The position numbers and the translations under genes are program-made. Source: Paludisphaera soli (GTDB lineage: Bacteria > Planctomycetota > Planctomycetia > Isosphaerales > Isosphaeraceae). From it: a stretch of 64,000 bases of DNA. The DNA lies in assembly GCF_011064595.1 (NCBI RefSeq), contig NZ_JAALJI010000011.1, positions 62,001-126,000 on the forward strand. Direction: 5' to 3'. The notes beneath the pieces are model-generated. The model saw only the letters and a list, made by a program, of their open reading frames with translations. It was not told where the DNA came from and did no database searches. Positions 1 to 6,298 of this stretch are shown in pieces (position 1 is the stretch's first letter; each line of letters opens with the position of its first letter).

Positions 1-1
1 C

Positions 2-376
2 CGCGATCGGGGCCCGTCGGCCTCCCCGACCGCCAACGTTTTCTACGGCCTGGTGACCATCCGGAATACGACGCAGGCGAACGTCGCGTTCAGCATCTCG
101 GCCTCGACCTACCAGGGGGGCCGCTACTTCAATTTCACCCTGGGGCCGGGGCAGAGGCAGGTCTACTTCGCCTCCTATGACGCCAGGACGGGCACCGCCC
201 CGATTTTCAAGGTGAGCTTCGACACGGTCACTCGCCGGAACGTGATCATGCTTCCCGAGGTCAGGACCCAGTACGCCCCTGCGGATTGGGTGCCCACCGA
301 CCCGAACCTCGGCAGCCCCTACGCGATCGTCGCCGAGGGCGGCCGGCTGAACGTGATCCCCGTCCGCGGCCGCTGA
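2..376 (+). CDS. C-terminal part of a hypothetical protein (truncated by window edge)
   Basis: The reading frame is open from the first bases of the window to a TGA at 374-376, so this is the 3' end of a longer gene. A GTG at 53 could be an internal start, but upstream codons read smoothly (SASPTANVFYGL) and look coding. The visible piece is rich in Thr, Tyr and beta-strand-like patterns (FSISASTYQGG, FNFTLGPGQRQVYF) and ends in a Gly/Arg tail. It resembles the secreted all-beta hypothetical proteins common in Planctomycetota, but I recognise no domain. The next gene is on the opposite strand and converges with it 16 bp away. Function unknown. Confidence 0.55.
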   Translation, partial: RDRGPSASPTANVFYGLVTIRNTTQANVAFSISASTYQGGRYFNFTLGPGQRQVYFASYDARTGTAPIFKVSFDTVTRRNVIMLPEVRTQYAPADWVPTDPNLGSPYAIVAEGGRLNVIPVRGR

Positions 377-392
377 CCGAGGCCCCCGCGAG

Positions 393-809
393 TCAGGGGC
401 GCTCCGCCAGCAGCGCCCGGTACTTGGGATCCTCGTCGGCGAAGACGGCCTCGTCCTCGATGGCGTGGGCGAAGCCGAGGTGGACGGCGGCGAGGCCGAG
501 CTCGCCGAGTTCGAAGTGGCACTGGCCCAGGCGGAGGTGGAGGAAGGCGTTGTCGACGCCTCCGGGGAAGGTCAGCGCCCGCGCGAGGTCGTCGCGGCCG
601 GCGAGGTAGTGGCCCTGGAGGAACTTCGTGTAGCCGATGTTCCCCAGGATCCAGGCCGCCTCGTCCTGCTCGTGGGGAGGCTCGGGGAGGAGTTCCCAGG
701 CGGCCTCGTAGGCCTCCAGCGCCTTGACGAAGCTCCCCGCGTCGGCGAGGTCCACGCCCAGGTCGCACAGCTCCTCGATCTCGGCGGCGACGTCTCCGGG
801 CTCGTACAT
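393..809 (-). CDS. Tetratricopeptide-repeat protein, 138 aa
   Basis: A small soluble protein built of helical pairs typical of TPRs. Segments such as GSFVKALEAYEAAWELL, AAWILGNIGYTKFLQGHY and LHLRLGQCHFELGELGLA carry the TPR pattern of small residues at positions 8, 20 and 27. No signal peptide or membrane segment is visible. The ATG at 809 was chosen over the longer frame to 953 because the upstream 48 residues are Pro/Arg/Ala-rich and look non-coding, and the TPR-like fold starts soon after this Met. It lies about 50 bp downstream of rpe on the same strand, so the two may be co-transcribed. TPRs usually mediate protein-protein contacts; no partner is indicated here. Confidence 0.75.
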   Translation of the reverse strand: MYEPGDVAAEIEELCDLGVDLADAGSFVKALEAYEAAWELLPEPPHEQDEAAWILGNIGYTKFLQGHYLAGRDDLARALTFPGGVDNAFLHLRLGQCHFELGELGLAAVHLGFAHAIEDEAVFADEDPKYRALLAERP

Positions 810-858
810 GACTCGATCCTCGTCGGGTCGGGGTGAAGTGGCGTCTGCGGCCCTTACG

Positions 859-1542
859 TCAGAGGCCCAGCGAGCGGGCGAGGCGGTCCATGCCGGCCGC
901 CGGGCCGTCGGCCGCGCCGTAGATGGACGAACCGGCGACGAGCACGCGGGCACCGGCCTCGACGACCTGGGGGGCCGTCTCGGCGTCGATCCCGCCGTCG
1001 ACCTCCAGCTCGCAGTCGGGGCGGACCTCGTCGATCATCCGCCGGATCGCCCGGATCTTCTTCAGGGTCCCCGGCAGGAACGACTGGCCGCCGAAGCCGG
1101 GGTTCACGGTCATCGCCAGCACCAGGTCCAGGTCGGGGAGGATCTCCTCCAGCATCACCGCCGGGGTGGCCGGGTTGAGCGCCACGCCCGCCTTCAGGCC
1201 CAGCGCCTTGATGCGCTGGATCGTCCGGTTCAGGTGCGTCGCACCCTCGACGTGGACGATCAGGGTGTCCGCCCCGGCCTCGGCGAAGGCGTCGAGGAAG
1301 TCGTCGGGTGAGGCGATCATGAGGTGGGCCTCGATCGGCAGGGGCGTGGCCGGCCGCAGCCACTTCGCCAGCACCGGGCCGAACGTGATGTTGGGGACGA
1401 ACCGGCCGTCCATCACGTCGAAGTGGATCCGGTCGGCGCCGGCCGCCTCGACCTCGCGCACCTGCTCGGCCAGCCGGGAGAGGTCGGCCGAGAGGATCGA
1501 CGGGGCGATCTTGATCCGGTTGTCGTCGGGTCGGGGATGCAT
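859..1542 (-). CDS. rpe: Ribulose-phosphate 3-epimerase
   Basis: Interconverts D-ribulose 5-phosphate and D-xylulose 5-phosphate in the pentose phosphate pathway; cytoplasmic. The 227-aa length is normal for the family. Family landmarks in order are APSILSADLSRL near residue 13, the metal and catalytic region IHFDVMDGRFVPNITFG near residues 39-55, HLMI after it, VNPGFGGQSF in the second half, and ELEVDGGI with the second catalytic Asp. It forms a short same-strand series with the thioredoxin-TPR gene (65 bp upstream) and the TPR gene downstream. The start at 1542 gives the usual short N-terminus before the first beta strand. Identification is firm. Confidence 0.96.
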   Translation of the reverse strand: MHPRPDDNRIKIAPSILSADLSRLAEQVREVEAAGADRIHFDVMDGRFVPNITFGPVLAKWLRPATPLPIEAHLMIASPDDFLDAFAEAGADTLIVHVEGATHLNRTIQRIKALGLKAGVALNPATPAVMLEEILPDLDLVLAMTVNPGFGGQSFLPGTLKKIRAIRRMIDEVRPDCELEVDGGIDAETAPQVVEAGARVLVAGSSIYGAADGPAAGMDRLARSLGL

Positions 1543-1565
1543 CGGGAGAGGTCTCCGGGCGTTCG

Positions 1566-1600
1566 GTCGGATCGGATCGGATCGGATCGGATCGGATCGA
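1566..1600. repeat. GGATC-type pentanucleotide tandem repeat
   Basis: Five perfect copies of ATCGG (1571-1595) with one imperfect copy on each side, between the rpe start and the stop of the thioredoxin-TPR gene. A related four-copy run (GATCC) lies at 17603-17622. Too short and too regular for CRISPR; most simply a slippage-prone microsatellite in intergenic DNA. Confidence 0.85.
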
Positions 1601-1607
1601 GGTCGGG

Positions 1608-2507
1608 TCAGAGGGCGAACGACAGCCGGCGGCGGAATTCGGAGGTCAGCTCGGAATCCGGCGGGAGGAGCTGGAAGACGGCGATCATCAGCTTGCGGGC
1701 CTCCTCGCCGGTCCCCTTGCGGTCGGTCTCGACGAGGTCCAGGGCGATCGTCAGGGCTTCCTCGGACTGGCCGGCGGCGGCGAGGGACTCGGCCAGCCGG
1801 AGGCGGAGCGTCTTGTCCCCCGGCGCGGCGTCGGCCGCGGCGCGGGCGGTGGCGACGTCAGAGGCGCCCTCGGACTGGGCCTTCAGGACCAGCTCGGCCT
1901 TGAGCTTCTCCCCCTCGGGTTCCAGGAACCCCCGGCGCTCCAGCTCCAGGACGACGGCCTGGGCCTCGTCGATCCGGCCGGCGGCGAGCGCCAGCCTCCC
2001 CAGGCCGACGCGCGCCGCGCCGAGGTCGGGGTCGAGCGCCAGGGCCTCGGCGAACTTCGCCCCGGCGGCCTCGGGGTCGGAGGATTCCAGCGCGCGGGCC
2101 TCGCTCGCCAGGGTCTCGGCCTTCGAGGGGAGCAGGCGGTCGAGCCACTGGCGGAGGAACGACTCGGACTGGACGCCGGCGAACGAGTCGAGGATCTGGC
2201 CGTCGCGGATCCCGAACACGGTCGGGATCGACCGAACGCGGAGGTTGGCGGCGATTTCCGGCGAGCGGTCGGAATCGACCTTCACGAGCACGAACCGGCC
2301 GTCGTACTCCCGCGCCAGCTTCTCCAGCACGGGGCCGAGCATCTTGCAGGGGCCGCACCAGGTCGCCCAGACGTCGACGACCACGGGCGTGGCCCGCGAG
2401 CGTTCGACGACGTCGACGGCGAACGACTCGGTCGTCGCGTCGAGGATGTACGGGGAGTCGCCGGGGGACGACGGGGCGGCCGTTTCGGTCTCGGGGGTGT
2501 CGTTCAT
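1608..2507 (-). CDS. Thioredoxin-domain protein with TPR-like C-terminus (CnoX/YbbN-like)
   Basis: 299 aa. Residues about 20-125 form a thioredoxin fold with the redox motif WATWCGPCKML (Cys51 and Cys54) and the cis-Pro region IPTVFGIRDG. Residues about 130-290 are helical repeats (AGAKFAEALALDPDLGAARVGLGRLALAAG) like the C-terminal TPR domain of E. coli YbbN/CnoX, a chaperone-linked protein that protects clients from overoxidation. No signal peptide is seen, so a cytoplasmic location is likely. The CxxC pair is intact, so disulfide chemistry is possible, unlike the SxxC of E. coli CnoX. The long upstream region contains copy 1 of the 128-bp repeat, and a TAGGAT box on the minus strand at 2717-2722 could be its -10 element. 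Confidence 0.9.
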   Translation of the reverse strand: MNDTPETETAAPSSPGDSPYILDATTESFAVDVVERSRATPVVVDVWATWCGPCKMLGPVLEKLAREYDGRFVLVKVDSDRSPEIAANLRVRSIPTVFGIRDGQILDSFAGVQSESFLRQWLDRLLPSKAETLASEARALESSDPEAAGAKFAEALALDPDLGAARVGLGRLALAAGRIDEAQAVVLELERRGFLEPEGEKLKAELVLKAQSEGASDVATARAAADAAPGDKTLRLRLAESLAAAGQSEEALTIALDLVETDRKGTGEEARKLMIAVFQLLPPDSELTSEFRRRLSFAL

Positions 2508-2588
2508 GGTCGCGGTGCGATGGCTGGGGGTCGGGAGACGGGCCTTCTCCGGGATCGTCGCGGACGATCGTCCGCGATCTCCCCATCA

Positions 2589-2716
2589 TACGCCCGCCGA
2601 CGGGCCTCGGGAACCGCGCGGGCCTCCGTCCGCGCCGTCGGGCTTGCGGCGGCGGGTTCCCGAAGCCGATCGGCGGCCGGGGGATGCGCCGGCGGGCTTC
2701 GATGCGACGGTTCCCG
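2589..2716. repeat. 128-bp direct repeat, copy 1
   Basis: Matches 3388-3515 over 128 bp; by eye I see a single mismatch (GCCCGCCGAC here, GCCCGGCGAC there). The two copies bracket the DUF433/DUF5615 pair, 799 bp apart. Inside are short inverted arms, CGGGAACC near the left and GGTTCCCG in the middle and at the right end, so it can fold. No convincing reading frame. Copy 1 lies in the upstream region of the thioredoxin-TPR gene. Confidence 0.95.
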
Positions 2717-2754
2717 ATCCTACCGCTCGACCGCCGACGTCGCCCGCACCGGAC

Positions 2755-3108
2755 CTACCCGCGGACCACGAGCCCGCCCGGCCCGAGTTCGAGGAACGCG
2801 TGGATGCCGAACTCGCGGATGATGTCCGGGATCAGCGGCGCCATCAACGCCTCCAGGTCTCGATTGCCGACGTTGCCGGTCGAGATCAGCAGGAGCTTCG
2901 CCGGCCGCCCCTTGAGGAGGTGCGAATCCACGAAGTCGGCGTCCTTCGTGACCACCGCCCGACCTTCCCGGTCGGCGACTGCGATGACTTGCTCGTCGGT
3001 CGTCCGATTCGCATCCGGCAGGTCGAGCGTGTGGACCGCGTCGCCGCCGGCGGCGGTCAGCCATGCGGCCACGCGTCGTGGCAACTGGGCGTCCACGAGG
3101 AACGTCAA
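2755..3108 (-). CDS. DUF5615 PIN-like protein, putative toxin
   Basis: 117 aa. The start MTFLVDAQLPRRVAAWL, the middle AVVTKDADFVDSHLL and the tail TGNVGNRDLEAL match the DUF5615/COG4634 PIN-like family, whose conserved Asp residues resemble PIN nuclease sites. Such genes are predicted toxins paired with DUF433 antitoxins; nuclease activity is inferred, not seen. The start is a TTG whose bases overlap the TGA of the upstream DUF433 gene (TTGA at 3108-3105), implying translational coupling. The pair is enclosed by the two copies of the 128-bp repeat, which suggests it was acquired or duplicated as a unit. Confidence 0.85.
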   Translation of the reverse strand: MTFLVDAQLPRRVAAWLTAAGGDAVHTLDLPDANRTTDEQVIAVADREGRAVVTKDADFVDSHLLKGRPAKLLLISTGNVGNRDLEALMAPLIPDIIREFGIHAFLELGPGGLVVRG

Positions 3109-3338
3109 GGCCCGGTCGCCTGGAGCCGGCGGGTCCGGGCCAGCCGGGCGGCGTACTCCAGGACGGCCAGCAGGTCGTCCCGCTCGAGATCCTCGTAATC
3201 GGCGAGGATCTCATCCGGGGTCATGCCCGAGCCGAGCAGCTCCAGCAACGACTCGACCGGGTAGCGGAGGCCGCGCACGCACGGCTTGCCGTGGCAGACC
3301 GCCGGGTCGATCGTGATCCGAGAGAGTCGCGTGTCCAT
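3105..3338 (-). CDS. DUF433 protein, putative antitoxin
   Basis: About 77 aa. The pattern ITIDPAVCHGKPCVRGLRYPV, then LLELLGSGMTPDEILADYEDL and a helical tail, is the DUF433 (COG2442) signature, a small winged-helix-like protein predicted to be the antitoxin of DUF5615 PIN-like toxins. The ATG at 3338 (MDTRLSR) was chosen because family members begin just before the ITIDP strand; an ATG at 3350 would add MLSK, and neither has a clear ribosome-binding site. Its stop overlaps the TTG start of the DUF5615 gene. If typical, it would repress its own promoter, which would lie in or beside copy 2 of the 128-bp repeat. Confidence 0.85.
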   Translation of the reverse strand: MDTRLSRITIDPAVCHGKPCVRGLRYPVESLLELLGSGMTPDEILADYEDLERDDLLAVLEYAARLARTRRLQATGP

Positions 3339-3387
3339 CTTCGACAGCATACGGGAATCGGACGGACCGCGCCTACGTCGCCCGTCT

Positions 3388-3515
3388 TACGCCCGGCGAC
3401 GGGCCTCGGGAACCGCGCGGGCCTCCGTCCGCGCCGTCGGGCTTGCGGCGGCGGGTTCCCGAAGCCGATCGGCGGCCGGGGGATGCGCCGGCGGGCTTCG
3501 ATGCGACGGTTCCCG
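3388..3515. repeat. 128-bp direct repeat, copy 2
   Basis: Second copy of the repeat at 2589-2716, same orientation. It ends 16 bp before a TAGAAT box and 75 bp before the RsbU-like start codon. On the other side it lies just upstream of the DUF433 start. Homologous recombination between the copies would delete the toxin-antitoxin-like pair cleanly and leave one copy between the thioredoxin and phosphatase genes. Confidence 0.95.
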
Positions 3516-3531
3516 CGCTCGACGGGCCGGG

Positions 3532-3537
3532 TAGAAT
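3532..3537 (+). promoter_or_regulatory. Candidate -10 box (TAGAAT) for the RsbU-like gene
   Basis: TAGAAT sits 53 bp before the start codon at 3591, directly after copy 2 of the repeat. No good -35 hexamer is visible at 16-18 bp, so the call rests on the -10 match and position only. Confidence 0.35.
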
Positions 3538-3590
3538 GAAAGGTCGCTCACCGATCGACGCCGCCCGAACGCCCGAAACGAGAGTGCACC

Positions 3591-4934
3591 ATGGCATCCA
3601 TCGACAGTCCGACCGTCGCGACGGGAACGCTCCCGGCCCAGCCGCCGGAGCCCGCCTGGGGGGCCAGCGATTGGCCCGCCCGGCTGGCCGAGGTCGCCGA
3701 GCTGATGCGCGAGATGAGCACCCACGACGACCCGCAAGAGATGGTGCGCGCCTACGGCCGTCGGGTCCGCCAGATCATGCCCTCGGACCGCTGGATCTCG
3801 CTCAGCCGCCGCGGCCTGGAATACCCCAAGTACCGCATCACCCGGTCGAGCCTCTGGACCGACGAGATCAACCCCTGGAAGAACCCGGAGAAGCTCCCGG
3901 TCTTCGAGGGGGGCCTGCTCGCCGAGTTGATCTACGGCGACCAGCCCCGGCTCCTCGACGACATCGCCAAGCTCGTCGGCCCCGACGAGCCGGCCGCCGA
4001 GCACCTGGCCGGCCAGCGCTCGCTCATGGCCATCCCCCACTACGACCGGGGCGTCGGCCTGAACATGGTCGTCGCGCTCCGCGAGAAGCCCGGCGCGTGG
4101 GAGCCGGAGCAGTTCCCCGAGCGGTTCTGGATCAGCGGCCTGTTCGGCCGGGCCACCCAGAACCTCGTCCTGACCGACCAGCTCAAGCAGGCGTACGACG
4201 TGGTCGACCGCGAGCTTCGCGTCGTGGCCGACATCCAGCGCTCGCTTTTGCCCAAGACGCTGCCGCAGATCCCCGGCGTGGAGCTGGCGACGTACTACCG
4301 GACCTCGCAGTGGGCCGGCGGCGACTACTACGACTTCTTCCCGCTCCCCGGCGGCCGCTGGGGCTTCCTGATCGCCGACGTCAGCGGCCACGGCACCCCC
4401 GCCGCCGTGATGATGGCGATCCTCCACAGCCTGGCCCACGGCCACCCCGGCGACCCCGACCCGCCGTCGGCCCTGCTGAAGCACGTCAACGACCGCCTGG
4501 CGTCCACCTACACCACCACGAACGAGGTGTTCGTCACGGCCTTCTACGGCATCTACGACCCGTCGAACCGGAAGTTCACCTACGCCTGCGCCGGCCACAA
4601 CCCCCCGCGCATCAAGCGCTGCTCCGAGGGGGCGGTGATCTCGCTGGAGGACGTCGGCGGGCCCCCGCTGGGGCTGTTCCCGGACCTGGAGTTCGCCGAG
4701 TCGACCGTGACGCTCGTCCCCGGCGACTTCCTGGTCCTCTACACCGACGGCGTGACCGAGGCCATGAACGCCGCCGGCGGCCAGTTCACCCCCGAGCGGC
4801 TCGACGCCATCCTGTCGATGTGCAACCTCTCCGCCAAGCAGATGGTCGACGCCATTCTCGACGGCGTCGACGCCTTCACCGGCCCCCTCGACCCCCACGA
4901 CGACCAGACGCTGGTGGTGGCGAAGGTCTCGTGA
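3591..4934 (+). CDS. RsbU-type PP2C/SpoIIE serine phosphatase
   Basis: 447 aa. Residues about 25-190 look like a GAF-type sensory domain (MAIPHYDRGVGLNMVVALRE), then a linker helix (RVVADIQRSLLPKTLPQIPG) that normally opens RsbU-like PPM phosphatases, then the catalytic domain to the C-terminus. Metal-binding motifs are intact: AGGDYYDFF near 243, ADVSGHGTPAAV near 263 and LYTDGVTEAMN near 383. Such enzymes dephosphorylate anti-sigma-factor antagonists or similar partners in partner-switching signalling; no such partner gene is next to it, so its target is unknown. A degraded copy of its 3' end lies at 5679-5755, evidence of past duplication. Confidence 0.92.
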   Translation: MASIDSPTVATGTLPAQPPEPAWGASDWPARLAEVAELMREMSTHDDPQEMVRAYGRRVRQIMPSDRWISLSRRGLEYPKYRITRSSLWTDEINPWKNPEKLPVFEGGLLAELIYGDQPRLLDDIAKLVGPDEPAAEHLAGQRSLMAIPHYDRGVGLNMVVALREKPGAWEPEQFPERFWISGLFGRATQNLVLTDQLKQAYDVVDRELRVVADIQRSLLPKTLPQIPGVELATYYRTSQWAGGDYYDFFPLPGGRWGFLIADVSGHGTPAAVMMAILHSLAHGHPGDPDPPSALLKHVNDRLASTYTTTNEVFVTAFYGIYDPSNRKFTYACAGHNPPRIKRCSEGAVISLEDVGGPPLGLFPDLEFAESTVTLVPGDFLVLYTDGVTEAMNAAGGQFTPERLDAILSMCNLSAKQMVDAILDGVDAFTGPLDPHDDQTLVVAKVS

Positions 4935-4997
4935 CGTGGTAAGACGGAAGGCCCCGAACCCTCGACGACGCCGGAGGCTCCCATCACGACCATCAGC

Positions 4998-5246
4998 GTG
5001 ACCCTGTCCGACGAGCTGCGGGCCGTCGTCGAGAAGGAGGTCGCCGAGGGGGGCTACGAGTCCCCCGACGCCTACCTCCAGGCCCTCGTCCGCGAGGCCC
5101 AACGCCGACGCGCCCGACGCACCCTGGACGCGAAGCTCCGCGAGGCCCTGGAGAGCGGCCCGGCGACGCCGATGACGCGGGAGGATTGGGAATCCTTGCG
5201 TCAGGAAGCGCTCGACGGCCTGAAGGGCGAAGTCATCAGGCCATGA
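4998..5246 (+). CDS. ParD-like ribbon-helix-helix antitoxin
   Basis: 82 aa from the GTG at 4998. The N-terminus TISVTLSDELRAVVEKEV, then GYESPDAYLQALVREAQRR, is the ParD/CopG ribbon-helix-helix pattern: a DNA-binding strand, two helices, then a toxin-binding tail. The conserved strand begins before 4998: codons from 4983 read ATC ACG ACC ATC AGC GTG, and a GGAGG at 4973-4977 is spaced correctly for a start at 4983. That codon is ATC where relatives have ATG, so either a rare AUC start is used or expression is damaged. The toxin gene that should follow is reduced to a stub. A shortened protein from 4998 would lack the first residues of the DNA-contacting strand. Confidence 0.75.
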   Translation: MTLSDELRAVVEKEVAEGGYESPDAYLQALVREAQRRRARRTLDAKLREALESGPATPMTREDWESLRQEALDGLKGEVIRP

Positions 5247-5292
5247 GTCGCGTCGTTCGGCGACCCGCGGCGATTCGCGATCTGGTCGAGGC
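5243..5292 (+). pseudogene. Truncated ParE-like toxin (N-terminal stub)
   Basis: An ATG at 5243 overlaps the antitoxin stop (ATGA), the classic parD-parE junction. It encodes MSRVVRRPAAIRDLVEAY, which fits the first strand and helix start of ParE/RelE toxins. After about 16 codons the frame runs into the 3' end of the convergent gene ending at 5293 and loses resemblance. The core and C-terminal catalytic or gyrase-contact region is absent, so the toxin is dead. Too short for certainty, but position, overlap and sequence agree. Confidence 0.6.
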
Positions 5293-5562
5293 TTATCGAA
5301 GTTCTTCGCGACGTTCGGCGAGGCCGTACTTCTCGCGAAGCTCGTTCAAGGCCGTACGCGCGGGCTTGAGCCGGCCGGCTTCGATGTCGGCGAAGCCTTC
5401 CCGGATCGCATCGAGGGCTCCGCGACGGTCCTCGTCGCTCTCGTTCTCGATTCCCCAGCGTGCGAGGGCGTCGTCGAGGCTCAGCTCGTCCGACCCGTCG
5501 GAGAGTCGTTCCTCGATGAACCCCTTTAAGCCCTGCAGGTCGTTGACGCGATCGGTCGCCAT
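5293..5562 (-). CDS. Small antitoxin-like protein, 89 aa
   Basis: Begins MATDRVNDLQGLKGFIEERL and ends ADIEAGRLKPARTALNELREKYGL. The tail resembles C-termini of planctomycete antitoxin-like proteins in which an EAGR segment precedes a terminal helix; the family is not certain. The ATG at 5562 was chosen because GAGGAGG lies 7 nt upstream, while the 18 residues further up are not convincing. It converges on the ParE stub and has no toxin downstream, so it looks like an orphan. Charge is balanced, with no membrane segment. It could act as a decoy or regulator, but this is inference. Confidence 0.65.
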   Translation of the reverse strand: MATDRVNDLQGLKGFIEERLSDGSDELSLDDALARWGIENESDEDRRGALDAIREGFADIEAGRLKPARTALNELREKYGLAERREELR

Positions 5563-5610
5563 GGGGGACCTCCTCTCCGACATCGTTTCTACCCGCGGAC
5601 GGCCCGGAAG

Positions 5611-5659
5611 TCTCACCGCCGGCGCAGCTTCGCCGAGACCTGGGCGAGGTCGTCGCGGT
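5611..5659 (-). pseudogene. Relic of the flippase 3' end
   Basis: About 49 bp nearly identical to 6297-6345, the last codons and stop of the flippase gene. On the minus strand it reads RDDLAQVSAKLRRR then stop, against RDDLSQLSAKLRGR in the intact gene. Nothing further upstream of the tail is recognisable. Confidence 0.8.
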
Positions 5660-5678
5660 GGCCCGGGGCTTATCGCTG

Positions 5679-5755
5679 ACCTGGAGTTCGCCGGGTCGAG
5701 CGTGACCCTCGTTCCCGGCGATTTCCTGGTGGGTGGCGAAGGCTACGGGATGGCC
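5679..5755 (+). pseudogene. Relic of the RsbU-like gene 3' end
   Basis: Reads DLEFAGSSVTLVPGDFLV, matching DLEFAESTVTLVPGDFLV encoded around 4684-4737 in the intact phosphatase. It is then fused to a sequence like the last codons of that gene (GTGGCGAAGG). About 180 bp of the intervening phosphatase sequence is missing, apparently deleted at a repeated CTGGT. Confidence 0.8.
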
Positions 5756-5778
5756 CAGCCTTCCCCGACGCGGGACGC

Positions 5779-6261
5779 CTAATCGCTCAGGAGGACAAGG
5801 AGGGTCACGATGATGAAAGGAAACGACGCCAGCGCGAGAACCAAGCCGACGCCTGTTGAAACTGCTAAAGACGCGAGGACGCTCGCAACGATTCTCCAGT
5901 GGCTGCCGGACCTTTTCTGGATTCTCAACGAGGCCGCCGCGGCCCCCGATCCGGCGAGGATCGCAAGGAGCAGCGCGATGGCGGGGTCGCGGGAGGTTTC
6001 TTTCTTGCTCCGAAACTTCTCGGCCTCCCGCCCGGGGTCGAACGGCGTCCCTCGTTCCTTTTCAGAGGGCCCATCTTCCTCCTCCCGGGTCTCCGCTTCC
6101 GCGAGCGGCCTTTCCTGTTGCATCCCCCGGTACATCGCTTCGAGCCTGTGATTCTGTCCGTAACCCGCGGCGATGGGGATCAGCACCACGAACAAAGCCC
6201 ACAGGACGGCCGATAAGGGGATGGCCAGGTAGACGTTTGCAAGTGCGATGATTCGTTGCAA
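5779..6261 (-). CDS. Hypothetical membrane protein, 160 aa
   Basis: Three hydrophobic stretches are visible: residues about 5-33 (IPLSAVLWALFVVLIPIA), 93-111 (AIALLLAILAGSGAAAASL), and about 123-158, possibly two passes (VASVLASLAVSTGVGLVL, FPFIIVTLLVLL). Between the first two lies a highly charged loop rich in Glu and Lys. No known domain is recognised. The frame starts at a TTG (6261) with no clear ribosome-binding site; the frame continues upstream toward the flippase stop without a better start, so the N-terminus is uncertain. It sits between the duplication scar and the flippase and may be transcribed with the flippase. Third-position GC is lower than in its neighbours, which may indicate a recent or relaxed gene. 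Confidence 0.6.
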   Translation of the reverse strand: MQRIIALANVYLAIPLSAVLWALFVVLIPIAAGYGQNHRLEAMYRGMQQERPLAEAETREEEDGPSEKERGTPFDPGREAEKFRSKKETSRDPAIALLLAILAGSGAAAASLRIQKRSGSHWRIVASVLASLAVSTGVGLVLALASFPFIIVTLLVLLSD

Positions 6262-6298
6262 CGCATGCTCGGGGGCGTGGAGTCCAGGGTCGAAGATC

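Noticed and set aside
1566-1600. Possible CRISPR array from the repeated ATCGG units
   Set aside because: Contiguous 5-bp units without spacers, and no cas genes anywhere in the window.
2589-3515. Insertion sequence or integron around the DUF433/DUF5615 pair
   Set aside because: No transposase, integrase or terminal inverted repeats of IS type; the flanking repeats are long and direct, so duplication or recombination is the better reading.
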